Below, piece by piece: positions 34,986-39,845 of a DNA stretch of 39,845 nt. The position numbers and the translations under genes are program-made. Source of the DNA: an uncultured Eubacteriales bacterium (lineage in GTDB: Bacteria > Bacillota > Clostridia > Christensenellales > UBA1242); NCBI GenBank assembly GCA_949878485.1, contig CATLAM010000010.1, positions 1 through 39,845 on the forward strand, read 5' to 3'. Within the stretch, counting starts at the first letter, position 1. Each line of letters starts with the position of its first letter. Under the pieces are notes generated by a model. It ran no database searches. It was not told the origin of the DNA and saw nothing but the letters and a program-made list of their open reading frames with translations.

Positions 34986-35431
34986 TGTCCAAATTTGTCT
35001 TTACACCAATCTTCAACCAGTTTTTGTGTGTTGTATTGTGCACCAGTTGCATAATCAGTGGCAATAAATTCTTGATGAAAATTACACTCTTTGCCACAAT
35101 GTGGACAAGTGGCTTTGATGTCGTATGCAGCAACTTGATAAGAATATGAATTGTCTCTTGAAAATTGATTGTGAAGTTGAGTTAAAACCCATTCATAGGC
35201 ACAACCATAAAGGTTTTTCCCACATTTAAGGCAACCTTTTTTCTTTTTGTTAAAGAAATTTGCATATAAAACAATTCCAACAATCATCAAAACAGCACAA
35301 ACGGCAAAGAGTGAAATTCCAAGAATGTCAACACCCGTTGTCAAAATATGTATAACGCTGAAAATTCCAAGCCCAAGCCCTGCTGCAAATAAAACTATTC
35401 CAAGCAAAATCAAAATTTTAATTTTTTTCAT
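34982..35431 (-). CDS. Small membrane protein with cytoplasmic zinc ribbon, function unknown
   Basis: A 149-residue protein with two N-terminal transmembrane helices (about 4-26 and 35-58), a short basic linker NKKKKG, then a cysteine-rich domain with CLKC and, about 40 residues later, CPHC-GKEC, the paired knuckles of a zinc ribbon. The end (FIATDYATGAQYNTQKLVEDW) is not recognised. Two ATGs are in frame. GGAG directly abuts the first, giving no spacer, while the second at 35431 is 6 bases after it and is therefore chosen. It has its own promoter and is monocistronic. The family is not recognised; a role in sensing or protein binding at the membrane is only a guess. Confidence 0.78.
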   Translation of the reverse strand: MKKIKILILLGIVLFAAGLGLGIFSVIHILTTGVDILGISLFAVCAVLMIVGIVLYANFFNKKKKGCLKCGKNLYGCAYEWVLTQLHNQFSRDNSYSYQVAAYDIKATCPHCGKECNFHQEFIATDYATGAQYNTQKLVEDWCKDKFGH

Positions 35432-35450
35432 CCCCATCTCCTTTAAGTTT

Positions 35451-35480
35451 ATAATAACAAAGTAAGATAATTTTTGTAAA
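35451..35480 (-). promoter_or_regulatory. Promoter of the zinc-ribbon membrane protein gene
   Basis: On the minus strand TTTACA (35475-35480) and TATTAT (35451-35456), each a 5 of 6 match, are separated by 18 bp, with the AAAGGAG site and ATG just downstream. Confidence 0.55.
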
Positions 35481-35498
35481 GTAAAATAAAAATATAAT

Positions 35499-35525
35499 TA
35501 AAAAAGCACAGTAATCTGTGCTTTT
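35499..35525 (-). terminator. Terminator of the GtrB/GtrA operon
   Basis: On the minus strand AAAAGCACAG, an ATTA loop and CTGTGCTTTTTT form a perfect stem with a long T-tail, 3 bp after the stop at 35528. Confidence 0.87.
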
Positions 35526-35527
35526 AG

Positions 35528-38104
35528 TTATTTAGAATTTTTGTTTTTCTTTATGTCAGACATAAGTATGTCAAGGATTTTGTCTTCTGTTGTTTTTGGT
35601 TTGTCTTTAAACAACATAAGTCGTTTTGAAATGTAGTTGTAAATTAAGACAATTATAACCATAATGATCTTTGTTATCCATTGGTTGACACTGAGAAGGT
35701 CATACAGCAAATATGTGCCAAGCATATTTATGCCAAGACCTATGGCGGTGAGAAGTGCAAAGATTACAAAACCTTTCACCGATTTGCTTTCACCCTTTTC
35801 ATTGAACACAAAGATTATTGAAAGCACATAACTTACAAGCATTCCAGCAATTGAGCCAATTGTTGTGCCAATTATTGTTGCAAGAGTTGATGGATCTGGA
35901 GCATTTATAAACACATTGATTATGCTTGGATAGATTGAAGGTTGCATCAGATACATTACAAAACCCATGACAAGCATGTCAATAATGGTTGAAATTGCTC
36001 CGACAACAAGGAATCGAATGATTTCAGCAAGTGTTCGTTTTCTTTCAAAGAAATTGTCAATCCAGTCGGCAACAGCAGAAAAATATTTTCTTGGAACAAA
36101 CAAAACCACTCCGCAAGCAATTAAGAAAATTATAAGTCCAAGAATGGAAATGATGTCAGAATATTTAATGTAATTTGGACTAAATTCAACCTTAAGAGTT
36201 CCGCTTTCGGTAAGTTTTACTTCAATGAAACCATGTTCGCCATGAATTGCTTCCAAGTTTTTAACTTCGCCAGAAGATGTTGTGTAGGTAAGTGTATAAC
36301 CTTTATAGAAGAAAGTTGGAAGTTCAACAATAGTTTCTTCACTTACATTGAAATCAACTTTATAATGATTTACATTTTGTTTAATAAAGTTTGTTGCAGT
36401 TGCATTTCCAGATTTGACCAAAAATTCAAATGGATGCTCTTGTAAATATTTGTCAAAAGCGCTGTTGTCTTTATAATTTATAATAACTTGAGATTCACAA
36501 CTATTATTTTCGATTTGAATTTGCATAGCATTTTCTTCATTCATTACTGCAATGTCAAAAATGTCTCTTTCCCATCTATTTAAATGACGAGTAATTTTTA
36601 GGTCTTCGCAAATTTCAAAAGGAATATTAAATTTTATAAAGCCTTCTTGGTTTGGACTTATAAATAAGGTAATGTTATTTTGAGTTTGATTATTTGCAAG
36701 TTCTAATATGTTCAAATCGGTTTCAGCAATTAAAGTGTTACCACGAGTAAAAACATAATCGCCTGTTGCACCAATTGGATAATAATCTCCGCTTTTTGAG
36801 CCCCCTAATCCAAATTGTGAACTTAAATGACTTGTGCAATTTAAACTGTTGTTGTCTAGATGTTGCCAAATATGCATTTGTGGCGAAACACCTATAAATG
36901 TTGCTAAAACAACTATGATACAAGTTAAAAATGGATAAAATAGATTTTTTATTATTTTAGTTTCAGATGATAATAACCATTTAATGTTAAAACCAACCAT
37001 AAAAGAAATTGGCAGGGAAACGATAGAGAATACACGCCAAGCAAATTGAATCATATTAAATGGTGCAAATCCCATTAAAAACCATGGGAATATTGGGCTA
37101 ACTAAAACAAGAGAAGCAGTAGAAAAAGAATATATAATCTTGTCTAATCTGGTTTTCTTTTTCATAAAAAACATAACTGAATATGGTATGTAAGCAAATA
37201 AGGAGAGCATAGTGGAGGCGAGAAGCATATCTCTGTAAAACATTTCAGCAGCAGATCCCAACAAAAACATACCAGTTCGTGCCATAACATTTTGTTGAGT
37301 TATTCCAAGGTTTATTGCCATAGGAACAAAGAAGAACAAAATTGCCAATAAAACTATTAAACATGAAATTATGAATGGTATGTAAAGTTTTTCTTTAATG
37401 CCTTTTTTAAGGTTGCAAAGAATATAGATGCCAACAAAAATTGTGATGTAAATTGCTAATGCAACATGAGTAAGAAAAGCAAGAACGTAACCAGCAGTGA
37501 AGAAAATCATAAAAATTTTATAGTTTTTGTTTTCAATAAGTTCATATATTCCCCAAATAATCATAGGAAAAGCAAGCGTGATAAACATTTCACTGAATGC
37601 AAAACGGACATAAAGATTTGTCAGAAAATAAGGGAATGCCATATAGACAATTGCAGTTATAAGCGCATAGAATCTGTTTTTGAAAATTCTTTTTGCAAAG
37701 AAATATGTAACAAGTCCACTTAAACTGAAAAGTAAGAAAAATTCAAGTGCAAGTGCTTCCACAACATTCATGCCAAGAATATTCATAAAAATCACAGTGA
37801 TGCCAGCAGGTATTCTTGAATAGAACAATCCAGAACCATAACCATAGTCTTGTCCAATAAGCCCAAAAATTCGGTTGAAGAATGTCCCTTCTTGCCATGC
37901 TTCGTTTAATGAACGAATAAAGGCAAAGTGATATTCGCTGTCATGACCATTGACATGACCATTGACAAGCAAGGGGATAATAATTATAAATCCAACAAAT
38001 AAAACAGCGAAAATTGAAATTAAACTTCTAAACTTTTCGCTTTCTTTAAGATTGGACCACAAGTTTGCAAAACTAAAATTGTTTTTTTCTTTTACGGCTT
38101 CCAT
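35528..38104 (-). CDS. GT-C-like membrane protein (PTPS-related domain) fused to GtrA flippase domain
   Basis: An 858-residue polytopic membrane protein. Residues about 25-420 carry about ten helices with an extracytoplasmic loop after the first: GHDSEYHFAFIRSLNEAW (D55, H59) and YGYGSGLFYSRIPAG, resembling the '6-pyruvoyl-tetrahydropterin synthase-related' membrane domain and GT-C glycosyltransferases, whose catalytic Asp is in that loop. Residues about 420-645 form a soluble beta-rich extracellular region, then a helix. Residues 695-835 are a GtrA domain (IIRFLVVGAISTIIDMLVMG, four helices), the family thought to flip polyprenyl-phosphate sugars. The ATG is preceded by CAGGAG. It is the last gene of an operon with a GtrB-like transferase, 12 bp after the export-family gene. 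The fusion of flippase and putative transferase is unusual. Acceptor and sugar are unknown. Confidence 0.82.
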   Translation of the reverse strand: MEAVKEKNNFSFANLWSNLKESEKFRSLISIFAVLFVGFIIIIPLLVNGHVNGHDSEYHFAFIRSLNEAWQEGTFFNRIFGLIGQDYGYGSGLFYSRIPAGITVIFMNILGMNVVEALALEFFLLFSLSGLVTYFFAKRIFKNRFYALITAIVYMAFPYFLTNLYVRFAFSEMFITLAFPMIIWGIYELIENKNYKIFMIFFTAGYVLAFLTHVALAIYITIFVGIYILCNLKKGIKEKLYIPFIISCLIVLLAILFFFVPMAINLGITQQNVMARTGMFLLGSAAEMFYRDMLLASTMLSLFAYIPYSVMFFMKKKTRLDKIIYSFSTASLVLVSPIFPWFLMGFAPFNMIQFAWRVFSIVSLPISFMVGFNIKWLLSSETKIIKNLFYPFLTCIIVVLATFIGVSPQMHIWQHLDNNSLNCTSHLSSQFGLGGSKSGDYYPIGATGDYVFTRGNTLIAETDLNILELANNQTQNNITLFISPNQEGFIKFNIPFEICEDLKITRHLNRWERDIFDIAVMNEENAMQIQIENNSCESQVIINYKDNSAFDKYLQEHPFEFLVKSGNATATNFIKQNVNHYKVDFNVSEETIVELPTFFYKGYTLTYTTSSGEVKNLEAIHGEHGFIEVKLTESGTLKVEFSPNYIKYSDIISILGLIIFLIACGVVLFVPRKYFSAVADWIDNFFERKRTLAEIIRFLVVGAISTIIDMLVMGFVMYLMQPSIYPSIINVFINAPDPSTLATIIGTTIGSIAGMLVSYVLSIIFVFNEKGESKSVKGFVIFALLTAIGLGINMLGTYLLYDLLSVNQWITKIIMVIIVLIYNYISKRLMLFKDKPKTTEDKILDILMSDIKKNKNSK

Positions 38105-38116
38105 TTGTTTCTCCTG

Positions 38117-38818
38117 TTATTTTTCAATGGTTTCTTCTTTTTGCTCTTCTGTTTTTTCTGTTGAAACTTCTTCTGATTTGTTTGCTTTTTTCTTTTTGCT
38201 TATAAAGAAACGAATCAACTCATAAAGAACAACAAGCAAAACAATGACAATAAAGATATAGAACAGCCAATCGTTGAGTGCAGGGAAGAATTGCAAGATA
38301 AGGCTGATAAGAAGTGCAGCAATGACATTTCCAGTTATGACTGTTATGCAAGTTGTCAAATAATCAAGCCCAATAAACACCGCAACAAGTGTTCCTGTCC
38401 AGACGCCAGTAAGTGGCAGGGGAACAGCAACAAACAAAAACACAGCAAAAACTTTTTTCCACCAAGGCTTGGAGAAACGCTTACTTTTTTCTTCAGAGCC
38501 TTCAATCTTTTCACTTTTGCTTTTGATGCGGTTTTCAATAGCCAAAGCAAGTTTGCCAAATAATTTTGTTTTCTTAAGCCAGTTCATGACAGGAACAAAA
38601 ACAATGGCAATTATTGGAACAATTAAACTGCTTCCAAGAAGGCTCCAGCCCATTGCCACCCAGTTGGAAAGAGCATTTGCTCCCCAAAAACCTGTGTTTG
38701 TGGCAAAAGGGATGGCACCACGAAGTTCGATGATTGGCACCATTGCAATTAAAATTGTCGCCAGAACAACATTGTCACCAAAAACGCTGACAAAAATGTT
38801 ACTTAAAAATTCGGTCAT
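38117..38818 (-). CDS. Small multidrug-export family membrane protein (COG2426-like)
   Basis: A 233-residue integral membrane protein with about five helices. The signature is PIIELRGAIPFA at residues about 28-39, typical of the Sm_multidrug_ex family, whose transport role is not proven despite the name. A cytoplasmic stretch (about 85-120, Lys/Glu/Ser-rich) and a charged Lys/Glu tail of about 30 residues are present. The ATG has TAAGGAAAGAAA upstream. It sits between the GtrB-like gene (22 bp upstream) and the GT-C/GtrA fusion gene (12 bp downstream), so it is co-transcribed with the glycosylation genes; a role in the same envelope pathway is inference. Confidence 0.82.
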   Translation of the reverse strand: MTEFLSNIFVSVFGDNVVLATILIAMVPIIELRGAIPFATNTGFWGANALSNWVAMGWSLLGSSLIVPIIAIVFVPVMNWLKKTKLFGKLALAIENRIKSKSEKIEGSEEKSKRFSKPWWKKVFAVFLFVAVPLPLTGVWTGTLVAVFIGLDYLTTCITVITGNVIAALLISLILQFFPALNDWLFYIFIVIVLLVVLYELIRFFISKKKKANKSEEVSTEKTEEQKEETIEK

Positions 38819-38840
38819 TTTCTTTCCTTAAAAATTAAAA

Positions 38841-39773
38841 TTAATCTTCAAAATTTTTCTTTTCAGAAACGATATAGCGTGGTCTGCCTTGACTTGCAAC
38901 ATAAGTGCGTGTCATATAAATATTATTCAAACCAGTTAAAATAAATGATATTGAGAAACAAATTGTGATGGTTGGGAAAATCCAAACCAAAAGTGGAAGG
39001 GCAATTCCACAGCACACTAAAACTGTAAATGTGATGAATGCTGCCAAACTTAAAAATCCGCCCCACATTCCCACTTTCATGGCAAGAGTCATCGGCCAAG
39101 TTGACATTGAAATAACTCCGCTCCAAGCAAGTTTTAAAAGTTTCTTAAAACTATAAGCGGTTTTACCTACTGTGCGTTCGTTTCTGACGAATTCCACTTC
39201 TGTTTGTTTAAATCCAACCCAAGCGGTGATTCCACGCAAATATTTGTCTTTATCTGGAATGGAATTGATGACATCAATAACCTTTCTGTCAAAAAGTTTA
39301 AATTCGCCAACATTCTTTGGAATTTTAAGTCCGCTGATTGTTTTTAAGAATTTAAGGTAAAGAGAAGAAGTAAATTTCTTCAAAAATGTTTCGCCTTTTC
39401 TTGTTGTGCGTTTGCCATGAACGACTTCATAACCTTCTTTCCATTTTTCAATCATAAGTGGAATGGCTTCAACTGGATCTTGAAGGTCGACATCAATGTC
39501 AATCACTGCATCGCCAGTGGCGTGTTCAAAACCGCAGTATATGGCTGCCTGTTGCCCAAAGTTTCTGGAAAAACTTAAATATTTAATTCTTTTGTCTTTT
39601 TCTGCAAGACCTCTAAGCACTTCAAGAGTGGTGTCTTTGCTTCCATCATTTACGAAGATGATTTCATATGGTTCTTTAAGTTTGTCCATAACAGGAATCA
39701 CTGCTTCATAGAAAAGTGGAATTGCTTCTTCTTCGTTGTATACAGGCACAACGATGGAATATTTTGCTTTCAT
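38841..39773 (-). CDS. GtrB/DPM1-like polyprenyl-phosphate glycosyltransferase
   Basis: A 310-residue family 2 glycosyltransferase that probably moves a sugar from a nucleotide donor to undecaprenyl phosphate on the cytoplasmic face. Motifs: VVPVYNEEE (8-16), VNDGSKDTT with D43, SRNFGQQAA (69-77) and DVDLQDP (94-100), followed by the family's GEFKLFDRKV acceptor-loop region and two C-terminal helices (about 235-290). Length fits GtrB. The ATG at 39773 carries AAGGAGAATTT. It heads a three-gene operon with a GtrA domain encoded two genes later, the expected partner. No clear promoter was identified in the 72 bp upstream, and the operon could begin beyond the window. The sugar is not determined. 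Confidence 0.92.
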   Translation of the reverse strand: MKAKYSIVVPVYNEEEAIPLFYEAVIPVMDKLKEPYEIIFVNDGSKDTTLEVLRGLAEKDKRIKYLSFSRNFGQQAAIYCGFEHATGDAVIDIDVDLQDPVEAIPLMIEKWKEGYEVVHGKRTTRKGETFLKKFTSSLYLKFLKTISGLKIPKNVGEFKLFDRKVIDVINSIPDKDKYLRGITAWVGFKQTEVEFVRNERTVGKTAYSFKKLLKLAWSGVISMSTWPMTLAMKVGMWGGFLSLAAFITFTVLVCCGIALPLLVWIFPTITICFSISFILTGLNNIYMTRTYVASQGRPRYIVSEKKNFED

Positions 39774-39845
39774 AAATTCTCCTTTTTATATTCGATTTTA
39801 TATTAACAAAATTTGACAAAATACGCAAACGATTTTTAAAGGAAT

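Noticed and set aside
39774..39845. Promoter for the GtrB operon
   Set aside because: TTGCGT-17-TAATAT and TTGTCA are both visible on the minus strand but match poorly or have no partner box, and the region is cut by the window edge.

Overview
AT-rich DNA with strong AGGAG-type ribosome binding sites, consensus SigA-like promoters (TTGACA-17-TATAAT before the giant gene), compact U-tailed hairpin terminators and the standard genetic code. Together with the gene families present (YhhN, YwaF/TIGR02206, DUF1667, GtrA, InlB-type repeats), this points to a low-GC Bacillota genome, most likely an uncultured gut-type Clostridia. That assignment is inference. I saw no rRNA, tRNA, CRISPR array, transposase or phage gene.

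Layout. (1) 1-1261: a GufA-type ZIP metal transporter on the minus strand, then a promoter and structured leader region. (2) 1262-25822: one uninterrupted 8186-residue gene, about 62% of the window. It encodes a secreted, membrane-anchored repeat protein: signal peptide, probable beta-helix head, roughly 79 repeat units by hand count, a C-terminal transmembrane helix and a basic tail, with no LPXTG motif. (3) 25934-27710: a DapB/2,4-diaminopentanoate-dehydrogenase-like protein and thymidylate kinase in one transcription unit. (4) 27749-28447: a YhhN membrane protein, convergent with tmk across a shared terminator. (5) 28583-31565: a three-gene flavoprotein/iron-sulfur operon (GlpA-like, GlpB-like, DUF1667). 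(6) 31580-34738: a YwaF-like membrane protein, an inositol-monophosphatase-family enzyme whose mRNA looks leaderless, and a processive-type family 2 glycosyltransferase. (7) 34739-35431: an intergenic region with two related palindromes and a possible small RNA, then a small membrane zinc-ribbon protein. (8) 35528-39773: a minus-strand operon of a GtrB/DPM1-like glycosyltransferase, a small multidrug-export family protein, and a fusion of a GT-C-like membrane protein with a GtrA flippase domain.

How the genes may work together. The distal operon looks like a complete lipid-linked sugar module: GtrB-like charging of polyprenyl phosphate, GtrA-like flipping, and a GT-C-like domain that could transfer the sugar outside the cell. 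With the second glycosyltransferase and the giant surface protein, much of the window concerns the cell envelope. Whether the giant protein is glycosylated by these enzymes is not shown by the sequence.

The most unusual object is the giant gene. Its repeats fall into recognisable subfamilies: short canonical InlB-B units, a YGNVTL type, a long type, a type with an extra Tyr-rich hairpin, and MucBP-like units confined to the C-terminal half. Two paralogous jelly-roll-like inserts lie near the N-terminus. All domain calls come from reading motifs, not from profile searches.
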